64,000 nt of DNA from Candidatus Epilinea brevis (lineage in GTDB: Bacteria; Chloroflexota; Anaerolineae; Epilineales; Epilineaceae). The stretch lies in assembly GCA_016710785.1 (NCBI GenBank), contig JADJUE010000001.1, forward strand, positions 310,001-374,000. Direction: 5' to 3'. Every line of letters begins with the position of its first letter. The stretch's first letter is position 1. The notes under the pieces were generated by a model, which was given only the letters and a program-made list of their open reading frames with translations, made no database searches and had not been told where the DNA came from. A program made the position numbers and the translations under genes. This document shows, in pieces, positions 37,074-45,176 of the stretch.

Positions 37074-37679
37074 TCATCCGACCTCACCCTCCTCGCCGAA
37101 CTGCGCCAGCAGCGCCTGCAGCCGCCGGCGGCGCGGCAGCACCCGGCGCCGGAGGCGCCAGAGGATGCTGCCCACGGAAACGGCGGCGATGATCAGGAAG
37201 CCGACGCCCGCGGATAGCGCCTGGTCGGCGGTCATCTTGCCGCTGTCGATCAGCTGCCGGATGGCCATCACCAGGAGGGGCGTGAACACCAGGAAGAGGA
37301 TGACCACGCCCAGTTGCGAGCGCCGCTCCGATTCCACCTCCCACAGCAGGCGCGCCAAGGAGCCCTGGATCGTGTCGCCCTCGCCCGCCGTCATGCCCAC
37401 GGCCGGCCGCAGCTGTCGGGCCCAGTAGAGGATCAGCAGCCATTGGCTGGCCAGCATCAGGTATAGGCTGCTGCTGGATCCGAGCGCCGCAGGATCGGTG
37501 ATGCGTGTATAGACGGCCGGGGCGGTGGACAGCAGGAGCAGGATGGCGCTGAAGATCAACATGCCCTTGCGTTGACGGCGCTCGCGAGCCACCCGGAGAA
37601 GGGTCTGGGCCACGAAGGCCTCGCGCTCGATAGGCCCGGGCGCATTGGCGGGTGAGTTCCACAGCTCATCGAGGTTCAT
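37074..37679 (-). CDS. Membrane protein partner of the ECF sigma factor (anti-sigma-like)
   Basis: 201 residues. A short cytoplasmic N-terminus (MNLDELWNSPANAPGPIERE) is followed by four hydrophobic segments: GMLIFSAILLLLSTAPAV, LYLMLASQWLLILYWA, LGVVILFLVFTPLLVMAI and AGVGFLIIAAVSVGSILW. It ends in a basic cytoplasmic tail. The start overlaps the sigma gene end by 14 bases. Position and topology suggest a membrane anti-sigma factor, but no zinc-finger or ASD motif is visible. Confidence 0.6.
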   Translation of the reverse strand: MNLDELWNSPANAPGPIEREAFVAQTLLRVARERRQRKGMLIFSAILLLLSTAPAVYTRITDPAALGSSSSLYLMLASQWLLILYWARQLRPAVGMTAGEGDTIQGSLARLLWEVESERRSQLGVVILFLVFTPLLVMAIRQLIDSGKMTADQALSAGVGFLIIAAVSVGSILWRLRRRVLPRRRRLQALLAQFGEEGEVG

Positions 37680-38181
37680 CGGTCAACTCCTTCAACTGTT
37701 GGACCAGCCGCGCCTTGCTGCGGCTGAGGCGTGCTCCCACGTTGCTCTCCGACAGCCCGTGGATCGCCGCCATCTCGCGGTAGCTCAGGCCATCCAGCGA
37801 GAGCAGGACCAAGGATCGGTCGAGCTCCGGCAGCTCCCGGATGCGGGCATACACCCCCTCCAACAGCTCCCGCTGCGCGTCGTCGGGTCCGGCGGGCGCC
37901 GCCGTCCACTTGAGCGCGTCGGGATCGCCCATGGCGCGGTCATGGCGCCGCGCGGATCGCTTCCAGGCCATGGCGGCGTTATGCGATACGCGGTAGACGA
38001 AGGTGGCGGGCTGCGCGTCGCCCCGGAAGGCCGGGATGGCCTTCCACAGGGCGATCAGCAGCTCCTGCATCAAGTCGCCGCGATCCGCGCCGGCGGCGAA
38101 GCCCGCCGCTACGCGGTACAGGATGGCGGCGTGGTCGCGCATCCAGAGCTGCAGGCAGGCTTCGCGTTCAGTGATCGTCAT
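37666..38181 (-). CDS. ECF-type RNA polymerase sigma factor
   Basis: 171 residues. Region 2: GDRGDLMQELLIALWKAIPAFRG...FVYRVSHNAAMAWKRS (DLxQEL...LWKAIPxF...RVAHNxA pattern). Region 4 HTH: LPELDRSLVLLSLDGLSYREMAAIHGLSESNVGARLSRSKARL. A typical group IV sigma factor directing transcription of an envelope-stress or similar regulon. Translationally coupled to the membrane protein downstream. Confidence 0.9.
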   Translation of the reverse strand: MTITEREACLQLWMRDHAAILYRVAAGFAAGADRGDLMQELLIALWKAIPAFRGDAQPATFVYRVSHNAAMAWKRSARRHDRAMGDPDALKWTAAPAGPDDAQRELLEGVYARIRELPELDRSLVLLSLDGLSYREMAAIHGLSESNVGARLSRSKARLVQQLKELTDEPR

Positions 38182-38554
38182 GGCGGTGGTTTCCAGGTGC
38201 TTCGGCGGCCGGTCGGTGAACTACGGATGGTTAGGAGCCCGCCGATGCTACTTCATTACAGCGCGGCGCCACGGTCCGGGGAGGAGGACCCGAGGCTGGG
38301 GCCGTGGAACGGTGCAGTTTCGGTGCGGTCATCATGCAGTCAGGCATGCCGTCCATCCCGTATGCTGGCGGCAGCTCCGAATCCGACCGACACATCCACA
38401 GGAGAAGCACCATGAACCGCCAGCGCCTGACCAGCCTCGCCGCCGTCACCGTCAGCGCTGCCGAGTCGCTGCAAGATCGCCGCTCATCGCAACCGTCCGC
38501 CGCCGGGGAACAACCCACGGGACACCCTTCGCCCACCCCCTCAGGATCGCCCCC
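38182..38554. other. 373-bp intergenic region with a possible short decayed reading frame
   Basis: A well-placed AGGAG box precedes an ATG at 38412 (MNRQRLTSLAAVTVSAAESL...), which begins like a small exported protein but loses any protein-like character and overlaps the M23 gene in another frame. It is more likely a leader or decayed gene than a real CDS. The rest probably holds divergent promoters for the sigma factor and the peptidase. Confidence 0.4.
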
Positions 38555-39946
38555 ATGCAGAGGACAGACCGTCGCCTCACCGCCGCCACTTGCCTGGTCG
38601 CGCTCGGACTCGTCGTCGGTCCGGCCGCCGCTGCCGCTCCGCCGCCAGGTCCGGCCGCGGGAACCAGCTCCGCCGGAAGCTTTGAAGCGCCGCGCGACAA
38701 CCTCTCGCCGGCGGCAGAACGGGCCATGCTGGATGAGATCGGCCGCAACGTCGCGCGGCTGCGGCGGGCCGGCCTGCCGGCCCCGCAACGCAGGGCCGCG
38801 GCGGTGACCTACGACTTCCCCTTGCGCCTGGCGCCGGGGCTGCCCGGCGAGGCGGGTCATTACGTGTCGGCCCTCGCCGATCACGACCCCGCCGCGGGGA
38901 AAGTGCTCGACTACCACGGCGGAAGCCGCACCTACGACAGCCACCGGGGCATCGACATCGCCCTCTGGCCCTTTCCCTGGAACAAGCTGGACGCGGGCGC
39001 GGTGCAGGTGCTCGCGGCCGCCGCGGGCACCATCGTGGCCAAGGCCGACACCAACGCCGCGGACCGCCATTGCGGCAACGCCGGCGACGGCGGCGACTGG
39101 AACTACGTGGCCCTGGAGCATGCCGACGGCCGGATGACGATCTACGGCCACCTGCGCCACCTGTCGCTGACCGCCAAGGCCATCGGCCAGACGGTGGCCC
39201 GCGGCGAGGTGTTGGGCACGGCCGGGAGTTCCGGCAACTCCAGCGGGCCGCATCTGCATTTCGAGGTGCGCACCAAGAGCTTCGCCCAAGAATGGATCGA
39301 CCCCTTCGCCGGCCCGCACAGCCAGGCCGAATCCCTGTGGACCGCGCAAGGTCCGTACATCGACCCGGCGATCAACCTGCTGGCCGTCCACGAAGGACCG
39401 CCGAGCTCGCCGGACCCCTGCCTGCCCAGCGTGACCCGCTTCAAGGATCGCTTTGCCACGCCGGCCAACGTCTACCTCTACGCCTACTACCGCGACTTCC
39501 AGGGCGCCCTGCCCACCGAGGTCCGCGTCCACCGCCCGGACGGCACGCTTTTCCGATCCTGGACCTACAGCGATGACACCGCGTTCGTCCGCGCGTCCAG
39601 CCACGCCTGGGTGGCCCAGCTGGCGGCCGGCGAGCCGCCGGGCGCCTGGCGGGTGGAAGCCACCTACAACGGTCAGAGCCACCAGGCCACGTTCACGGTT
39701 GAAGGAGCACCGGTCGCACCGACTGCGACTGCCGCGCCTACTGCGACTGCTGCACCGACTGCGACGGCCACACAGGTCGCGACAGCCGCACCGACCGCGA
39801 CAGCCATACAGGTCGCGACGGCCGCACCGACTGCCTCGGTCCCGCCGATCGCTCCGGCATCGCCGACCGCACCTATCGCGCCGACCGCATCAGCCACACT
39901 GATTGCGCACCAGCTTCTACTGCCCCAGTTGCGGCGCGGGCGCTGA
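38555..39946 (+). CDS. Exported M23-family metallopeptidase with Ala/Thr/Pro repeat tail
   Basis: 463 residues. Signal peptide TAATCLVALGLVVGPAAAAAPP. The M23 (LytM-type) zinc site is H130/D134 (SHRGIDIAL) and H233/H235 (GPHLHFEVR), with a GHLRHLSLTAKAIGQTVARGEVLG core. It is expected to cut peptide crosslinks of cell wall or other extracellular peptides. A ~100-residue Ig-like domain (VTRFKDRFATPANVYLYAYY...) follows, then a repeat linker (APTATAAPTATATQVATAAPT) and the tail LLLPQLRRGR. The open frame extends upstream to 38003 but overlaps the antisense sigma gene, so the ATG at 38555 is taken. Confidence 0.88.
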   Translation: MQRTDRRLTAATCLVALGLVVGPAAAAAPPPGPAAGTSSAGSFEAPRDNLSPAAERAMLDEIGRNVARLRRAGLPAPQRRAAAVTYDFPLRLAPGLPGEAGHYVSALADHDPAAGKVLDYHGGSRTYDSHRGIDIALWPFPWNKLDAGAVQVLAAAAGTIVAKADTNAADRHCGNAGDGGDWNYVALEHADGRMTIYGHLRHLSLTAKAIGQTVARGEVLGTAGSSGNSSGPHLHFEVRTKSFAQEWIDPFAGPHSQAESLWTAQGPYIDPAINLLAVHEGPPSSPDPCLPSVTRFKDRFATPANVYLYAYYRDFQGALPTEVRVHRPDGTLFRSWTYSDDTAFVRASSHAWVAQLAAGEPPGAWRVEATYNGQSHQATFTVEGAPVAPTATAAPTATAAPTATATQVATAAPTATAIQVATAAPTASVPPIAPASPTAPIAPTASATLIAHQLLLPQLRRGR

Positions 39947-39955
39947 TCCGGGGCG

Positions 39956-40402
39956 CTACTTGCGCCCTTCGCGCAACATCGCCAGCGCCTTGTCGATGCG
40001 CCGTAGCCGCGTCTCCGGCGTCTTGGCGTCTTCGATGGCCAAGACATGCTGCCGCTGATGGCTGTAGGACAAGCCGTCGAAGAAGCGGCACGCTTCAGCG
40101 TCGCGGTCCAGCGCCTCGGCAAAGTCGCCCGGCAAGGTCACCGTGCGCGGCTCGGTGTCCAGCTCAAGAGCGACCTCCACCACGTCGCCGGCGGCGACGC
40201 CGGCCGCCAAACGGTGCTCGGCGCTCAAGGGGAGCATGAAGACGCCGGCCCGGGGCGCGACGGTGCTGCGGTAGCTGTGACCGTTGAGGGTCACCTTCAC
40301 CGCCGGCCGCTTGCTGGCGCCGAGCGCCGCCACGACCTCGGGCGGGATGAGGATGCCGGTGGCGGTCTTGCCGCCCAGGAAGACGGTGGCTTGGAATTTC
40401 AT
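39956..40402 (-). CDS. DUF1905 / YdeI-OmpD-associated domain protein
   Basis: 148 residues. The N-terminal half, MKFQATVFLGGKTATGILIP...RPAVKVTLNGHSYRSTVAPR...FMLPLSAEHRLAAGVAAGDV, is DUF1905. The C-terminal LPGDFAEALDRDAEACRFFDGLSYSHQRQHVLAIEDAKTPETRLRRI is the bacteriocin-protection-like YdeI/OmdA domain. Function not established. Convergent with, and almost abutting, the M23 gene. Confidence 0.88.
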   Translation of the reverse strand: MKFQATVFLGGKTATGILIPPEVVAALGASKRPAVKVTLNGHSYRSTVAPRAGVFMLPLSAEHRLAAGVAAGDVVEVALELDTEPRTVTLPGDFAEALDRDAEACRFFDGLSYSHQRQHVLAIEDAKTPETRLRRIDKALAMLREGRK

Positions 40403-40426
40403 GCGCCGAAGTGTACCGCAGATGCC

Positions 40427-40469
40427 GGTTGGATCGACCGGTGTACACCCACCACCGGTCGATCCAACC
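40427..40469. repeat. Perfect 17-bp inverted repeat, 9-base loop
   Basis: GGTTGGATCGACCGGTG (40427-40443) and its exact reverse complement (40453-40469) flank TACACCCAC. It lies between the divergent DUF1905 and arsR genes, only 25 bp upstream of the DUF1905 start. It has no T-tract, so it is not a standard terminator; an operator or the relic of a small mobile element is more likely. Confidence 0.6.
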
Positions 40470-40565
40470 CGGCGTCCGCCCGCAACGCCTGACCCGCCAT
40501 TCCAGTCCCGAGGATCGCGTCCTCCACAGATGGACGTCTGATGCCACCCATCGCCCCGGCGGGCC

Positions 40566-40625
40566 TTGACCCCCGCGGTGATCGCGCTAGAATCTCGCCA
40601 ACCTGAATACATGAACACATGCTCA
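40566..40625 (+). promoter_or_regulatory. Promoter and candidate ArsR/SmtB operator of the metal-export operon
   Basis: TTGACC (40566-40571), a 16-base spacer, and TAGAAT (40588-40593). Downstream, between the start site and the arsR ATG, TGAACACATGCTCA (40612-40625) is an imperfect palindrome of the kind bound by SmtB/CzrA-type repressors. Repressor binding here would block its own operon until metal is present. Confidence 0.5.
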
Positions 40626-40637
40626 AGTGAGTGAGTC

Positions 40638-40961
40638 ATGCCCGCCGAGCCCGATCCCCAAAGCCCCCTCGCGACGGTCGACGAGCACACCGCCGCCCAG
40701 CTGGCGGAGTTCTTCCGCGCCTTGGGCGACACCAGCCGCGTGCGCATCCTGATGGCCCTGCTCTCCGGCGAGGTTCACGTGGGCGCCCTGGCCGAGCGCA
40801 CCGGGGTGTCGATGTCGGCGGTGTCGCACCACCTGCGGGGGCTGCGGCAGCTGCGGCTCATCCGCGCCAGGCGCGACGGGCGCAACGTGTTCTACAGCCT
40901 GGACGACACCCACGTCGCCACCCTCCTCGAACAAGGACTGGACCATGTCCGACACGGCTGA
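40638..40961 (+). CDS. ArsR/SmtB-family metal-sensing repressor (alpha-5 site type)
   Basis: 107 residues. wHTH: LAEFFRALGDTSRVRILMAL...VSMSAVSHHLRGLRQLRLIRARRDGRNVFYSL. There is no alpha-3 cysteine box. The C-terminal helix carries D90-x-H92-x10-H103-x2-H106, the alpha-5 Zn(II)/Co(II) site of CzrA/SmtB-type sensors. Metal binding should release it from DNA. It overlaps the P-type ATPase start by 17 bases, so the pair is one operon. Confidence 0.92.
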   Translation: MPAEPDPQSPLATVDEHTAAQLAEFFRALGDTSRVRILMALLSGEVHVGALAERTGVSMSAVSHHLRGLRQLRLIRARRDGRNVFYSLDDTHVATLLEQGLDHVRHG

Positions 40962-43074
40962 CGGCCTGAGCATCGCGCGCTTCCGCGTGCCCGACATGTG
41001 CTGCGCCACCGAGGAGCAGCTCATCCGCAACCGGCTGCGATCGGTACGCGGCATCGAGACGATGGAGTTCGACCTCTTTCAGCAGCTGCTGACGGTGGGC
41101 CATCGCTTGTCGAATCCGGCGGCGATCCGCGAGGCCATCGGTTCAGTAGGACTCACGGCGGAATCCGTGGACGAGGATGCGGACGCATCCAATCCCCAGG
41201 AAGCCGACCGGCCAGGCAAGTGGACCCCGCTCATCCTCTCCGGTCTGCTCGCCGCCGCGGCTGAAGTCGCCGTCTGGACGACCGGACAGGAGCGGTCCTG
41301 GCTCGTCCTCGCCCTGGTTGTCGCGTCCATCGCCCTCGGCGGACGCACGGCCTTGCGCAAGGGCATCGGCGCCATCCGCGCGCGCACGCTCAACATCAAT
41401 CTGCTCATGAGCATCGCCGTGGTCGGCGCGGTGATCATCGGCCATTGGCCGGAAGCGGCGATGGTCACCTTCCTCTTCGCCCTGGCCGAGGAGATCGAGG
41501 GCCGCGCGCTCGACCGCGCCCGGAATGCCATCCGCGGGCTGGTCGCGCTCTCGCCGGACATGGCCATGCTGCAGTCCGGGTCGGGATGGCGGCAGGTGCC
41601 CACCGACCAGGTGCGCATCGACCAGCTGATCCGGATCCTGCCCGGCGAGCGCGCCCCCCTGGATGGCATCGTGGTGGACGGCATCTCGTCGATGAACCAG
41701 GCGCCGATCACCGGCGAGAGCATGCCGGTCTCCAAGGAGCCCGGCGACCCGGTGTTTGCCGGGACGATCAACACCGACGGCCCGCTCGACGTGCGCGTGA
41801 CGGCCGTCGCCGGCGAGACGACCCTCGCGCGGATCGCGCGGACCATCCAGGAGGCGCAGGCGCAGCGGGCGCCCACGCAGCGCTTCGTAGACCAGTTCGC
41901 CCGTTATTACACGCCGCTGGTCGTGCTGGCGGCCGTCCTGGTCGCGGTCATCCTGCCGCTGGTGTCCGACGCCTCGGTCTACGACGCGGTCTACAAGGCG
42001 CTCGTGCTCCTGGTGGTGGCCTGCCCCTGCGCCCTGGTCCTATCGACGCCGGTGACGGTGGTCAGCGCGCTGAGTTCCGCCGCCCGCCACGGCATCCTGG
42101 TCAAGGGCGGCACCTACATGGAGCAAGGCCGCAAGCTGCGCGCCGTGGCCCTGGACAAGACGGGTACCCTGACCTTCGGATCGCCCGTCGTCACCGACGT
42201 CATCCCCTTGAACAGCCGTACGCGCCGGGACATCCTCCACATCGCCGCGAGCCTCAACGTCCATTCCACGCATCCCGTGGCCAAGGCGGTCGTCGCGGCG
42301 TGGCAGGCGGAGAGCGAGGGCGCGGCGTTGCTGCCGGCCTCGGAGGTGCGCGCGCTGGTGGGCCGCGGCGTGACCGGGAAGCTGGGGGAGCAGGCCTATT
42401 TCGTGGGCAGCCATCGCCTGGCCGAAGAGCTGGCGGTCTGCTCGCCCGAGGTGGAGGCGCAGCTGGATCGCATCGAGCGGGCCGGCGGCACGGCGGTGGT
42501 GGTGGGGTCGGACAGCCACCCCTTCGGCGTGATCGGCGTGGCGGACGGTCTTCGCCCGACGAGCCGCGCGGCGGTGGAGGCCCTGCTCCGTCGGCACATC
42601 CATGTGGTCATGCTGACCGGCGACAACATGACCACAGCGCAGGCCGTCGCCGACGCGATCGGGATCACCGAGATCAAGGCCAACCTCCTACCGGAGGAGA
42701 AGCTGGCCGCGATCGTAGCCCTGCAGGAACAGTACGGCGCGGTGGGCATGGTCGGCGACGGCGTCAACGACGCCCCCGCCATGGCGCGCTCCTCCATCGG
42801 CTTCGCGATGGGCGCGGTGGGCACCGCCACGGCGGTCGAGACCGCCGACGTGGCCTTCATGGACGACGACCTGCGCAAGCTGCCCTTGTTCTTCGACCTG
42901 AGCCGTCACGCTACGGCGGTGCTCGCCCAGAACATCGTCCTGTCCATCGGGATCAAGGCCGCCTTCTTCGTCCTGACGCTCATGGGTGTGGCGACCCTCT
43001 GGATGGCCGTCTTCGCCGACGTGGGCACCAGCTTGTTGGTGGTCATGAACGGGTTGCGGTTGGCGCGGCGGTAG
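40945..43074 (+). CDS. Heavy-metal P1B-type ATPase (Zn/Cd/Co exporter, ZntA/CadA-like)
   Basis: 709 residues. The N-terminal metal-binding domain carries MCCATEE (C19-C20...E23) instead of the usual CxxC. TM motif CPC at 360-362 (VVACPCALVLS), phosphorylation site D404 (DKTGTLTFG), SEHP-type H443 (STHPVAKA), TGES loop (APITGESMPV) and hinge GDGVNDAPA near 604. The last TM has DVGTSLLVVMNGLRL with the Asp typical of Zn/Cd/Pb pumps. It exports divalent metal from the cytoplasm. Control by the overlapping alpha-5-type ArsR fits zinc or cobalt/cadmium. Confidence 0.94.
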   Translation: MSDTADGLSIARFRVPDMCCATEEQLIRNRLRSVRGIETMEFDLFQQLLTVGHRLSNPAAIREAIGSVGLTAESVDEDADASNPQEADRPGKWTPLILSGLLAAAAEVAVWTTGQERSWLVLALVVASIALGGRTALRKGIGAIRARTLNINLLMSIAVVGAVIIGHWPEAAMVTFLFALAEEIEGRALDRARNAIRGLVALSPDMAMLQSGSGWRQVPTDQVRIDQLIRILPGERAPLDGIVVDGISSMNQAPITGESMPVSKEPGDPVFAGTINTDGPLDVRVTAVAGETTLARIARTIQEAQAQRAPTQRFVDQFARYYTPLVVLAAVLVAVILPLVSDASVYDAVYKALVLLVVACPCALVLSTPVTVVSALSSAARHGILVKGGTYMEQGRKLRAVALDKTGTLTFGSPVVTDVIPLNSRTRRDILHIAASLNVHSTHPVAKAVVAAWQAESEGAALLPASEVRALVGRGVTGKLGEQAYFVGSHRLAEELAVCSPEVEAQLDRIERAGGTAVVVGSDSHPFGVIGVADGLRPTSRAAVEALLRRHIHVVMLTGDNMTTAQAVADAIGITEIKANLLPEEKLAAIVALQEQYGAVGMVGDGVNDAPAMARSSIGFAMGAVGTATAVETADVAFMDDDLRKLPLFFDLSRHATAVLAQNIVLSIGIKAAFFVLTLMGVATLWMAVFADVGTSLLVVMNGLRLARR

Positions 43075-43155
43075 CTTATAACGGGGAAGTAGGGCTGTGA
43101 TGAGGCACACCACGAGGTTGGCTGCTCAATCGCGAACCATCGAGTGGTCCATCAG

Positions 43156-43407
43156 TCAGGCTGTCTGCCGACAGTCCTGAGCTTCATGGAGTGTTTCCGG
43201 TGCCACATCCGCGCCGTTGGGCCAAGCGACGGTACCCCCGTCAATGAAGAAGCGGCGGAAGTACGGCAGATCCAGCAGGGGGATGAACACCGGCCCGTCC
43301 AGCCAACCTGAGAAGTCGACGGTCTTTTCAGTGCCATCGTTGAACCACAGATGAATACGGTAGCCGTCGCGGTACTGGGCACCGATGACGACGGGTAGAT
43401 ATTCCAT
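43156..43407 (-). CDS. DUF2442 protein
   Basis: 83 residues from the ATG at 43407 (GAGAGGAG box). YRDGYRIHLWFNDGTEKTVDFSGWLDGPVFIPLLDLPYFRRFFIDGGTVAWPNGADVAPETL is the DUF2442 pattern, ending in the typical WPNGADxAPExL. It lies 13 bases after the DUF4160 gene. This pair is commonly found together in bacteria and is suspected, not shown, to be a toxin-antitoxin-like unit. Confidence 0.9.
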   Translation of the reverse strand: MEYLPVVIGAQYRDGYRIHLWFNDGTEKTVDFSGWLDGPVFIPLLDLPYFRRFFIDGGTVAWPNGADVAPETLHEAQDCRQTA

Positions 43408-43420
43408 GGCTGAACTCCTC

Positions 43421-43681
43421 TCAGTCAAGCGGCTCGATGCGATCCAAGGCCTCCCCGGCCTTCATCCGCTCCCAGTTTTGTTCGAGTTCCGCACGGTGCA
43501 ATTGGGACCACTCCCGGATCAGGCGAAGCGCAGTTCTGGAACGGAAAGCCCCTGCAATGGGTTTCCCCGAGAAATCGAATGTGCCCTGCTGCCCCTGATA
43601 CTCTGCGTGAAAATGGGCCGGCTCGTGCTCTCGATAGTACATCCGGATCATGATCCCGTAGAAGCTTGAAAGCGTCGGCAC
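43421..43681 (-). CDS. DUF4160 protein
   Basis: 86 residues. MPTLSSFYGIMIRMYYREHEPAHFHAEYQG is the diagnostic DUF4160 start (P.I..F.G..I.M...DH.PPHFHA.Y). It forms a two-gene unit with DUF2442. The region 43682-43971 upstream has no gene. Confidence 0.9.
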   Translation of the reverse strand: MPTLSSFYGIMIRMYYREHEPAHFHAEYQGQQGTFDFSGKPIAGAFRSRTALRLIREWSQLHRAELEQNWERMKAGEALDRIEPLD

Positions 43682-43971
43682 GGTCCTCGATCCTCCCTTC
43701 TATCCCAGTTCCAGGGCCTGCGTCGGCGCAAGCGCGCTATTGCCCCGACGCACCGTGAGTGGTGGCGGCAGCTGCCGACTGAAGCTCGACCCGCAGTATA
43801 CGCGACCGCGTCCCCCGGGCAAGGCCCGCCAACCCGAACTCGGTCAACGTGAATGATGGGTACCAACACGGGCCACCAGTCGCCGGTTCCGGACGCCCGT
43901 GATAGGATGTTGCCGCGGCGCAGGCCAGGACGAACCGTCAACCGCTCTTTTCCCAGGCAGGAGGCATCCTC

Positions 43972-44796
43972 ATGGACAACGACGACAAGCAGGTCGGACA
44001 CATCCTCAGCCGCCGCGAGATGCTGGCACTCATCGGCGCTGCCGGCATGGCGCCCCTGGCGGGTTGCGCTCCTTCCAGTCCAGCCGCGACCGGCACGGCG
44101 GCTGGAGCGGCGGCTGGACCGACGGCGGCAAACAGCGAGGCCCTCGCTCCCTCCGCGCCGCCGCCCAGGCCCGCCACCGCGCCGAGCGGTACCTTGCCTT
44201 CCTGCGTCGTGCGGCCGGAACTCACCGAGGGTCCCTACTTCGTCGACGAGCACCTGGACCGCTCCGACATCCGCTCGGATCCAGCCAGCGGCAAGGTCTC
44301 GCCAGGCACGCCGCTGGCGATCACCATCGCGGTGTCCCAGGTGGACGGGTCGGCCTGCAAGCCGCTCGGCGGGGTGACGGTGGACCTCTGGCATTGCGAT
44401 GCCGCAGGGGTCTACTCGGACGTCGTCGATTCGCGCTTCGACAGCAGGGGCCAGAAGTTCCTACGCGGCTCCCAGGTCACGGACGCCGACGGTTTGGCGC
44501 GCTTCACCACCATCTACCCGGGCTGGTACCAGGGGCGCGCCGTGCACATCCACTTCAAGCTGCGCACCGTCACCGCCACGGGCGAGAGCTACGACTTCAC
44601 CTCGCAATGGTTCTTCGACGAGGCCCTCACCGACACCGTGCACGCCCAGGAGCCGTATGCCGCCAAGGGCAAGCGCACCTTGCTCAACGAGGGCGACGGC
44701 ATCTTCCGCGAGGCCGGCAGCCAGATGATCCTGCCCGCGGCGGCCGAGGGCGAGGGCGTCGCGTCGCGCTTCGATATCGGGCTCGCGCTGAGCTGA
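43972..44796 (+). CDS. Exported intradiol ring-cleavage dioxygenase-like lipoprotein
   Basis: 274 residues. The N-terminus has SRREMLALIGAAGMAPLAGC, a twin-arginine-like motif with a lipobox Cys, then an Ala/Thr-rich spacer. The catalytic domain is of the protocatechuate/catechol intradiol type (PELTEGPYFVDEHLDRSDIR...GGVTVDLWHCDAAGVYSDV). Likely Fe(III) ligands are Y148, Y186, H192 and H194 (GWYQGRAVHIHFKL). Known extracytoplasmic members of this family occur in bacteria, and their substrates are mostly undefined. GCAGGAGG box before the ATG. Confidence 0.88.
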   Translation: MDNDDKQVGHILSRREMLALIGAAGMAPLAGCAPSSPAATGTAAGAAAGPTAANSEALAPSAPPPRPATAPSGTLPSCVVRPELTEGPYFVDEHLDRSDIRSDPASGKVSPGTPLAITIAVSQVDGSACKPLGGVTVDLWHCDAAGVYSDVVDSRFDSRGQKFLRGSQVTDADGLARFTTIYPGWYQGRAVHIHFKLRTVTATGESYDFTSQWFFDEALTDTVHAQEPYAAKGKRTLLNEGDGIFREAGSQMILPAAAEGEGVASRFDIGLALS

Positions 44797-44957
44797 GGCG
44801 CCAGTATCCGAGCGGTTGACGCCGATGGCGGCGCCATCGACGGGGGGCCAATCGATCGCACGGTGCTCGCGCCGGGGATCTCCATGGGCTGTTACCGTGT
44901 TGCCTGCGCAGTTTCCCAGGGGATCGCAAGCAGATCTCCTGGAGTTCAGCCGTAATT

Positions 44958-45049
44958 CCCTTTAGGCCATATAAATAAATCCCTTTAGCGCATATGGGTG
45001 ATTCCCTAAAGCCATTATAGAAAATGCTCTTTAGCGAATAAGCCACATA
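44958..45049. repeat. Four AT-rich direct repeats with exact 23-bp period (iteron-like)
   Basis: CCCTTTAG (44958), CCCTTTAG (44981), CCCTAAAG (45004) and CTCTTTAG (45027) recur every 23 bases, each followed by a variable AT-rich part with CAT/ATTAT. The tract stands out against the GC-rich surroundings and lies in the 380-bp region between convergent genes (44797-45176), which otherwise has no gene. Confidence 0.55.
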
Positions 45050-45176
45050 CACGCGCATTCGCGCTACGACTAGCGAGCGAACCCGCCGCTGTTCCCCAGG
45101 TCCGCTCCGCCGCTGTCTGCCGTTCGATGGGCCGCCGGCGGCCACCACGTTCTTGGCCCACCGCAACCAGATGGTT

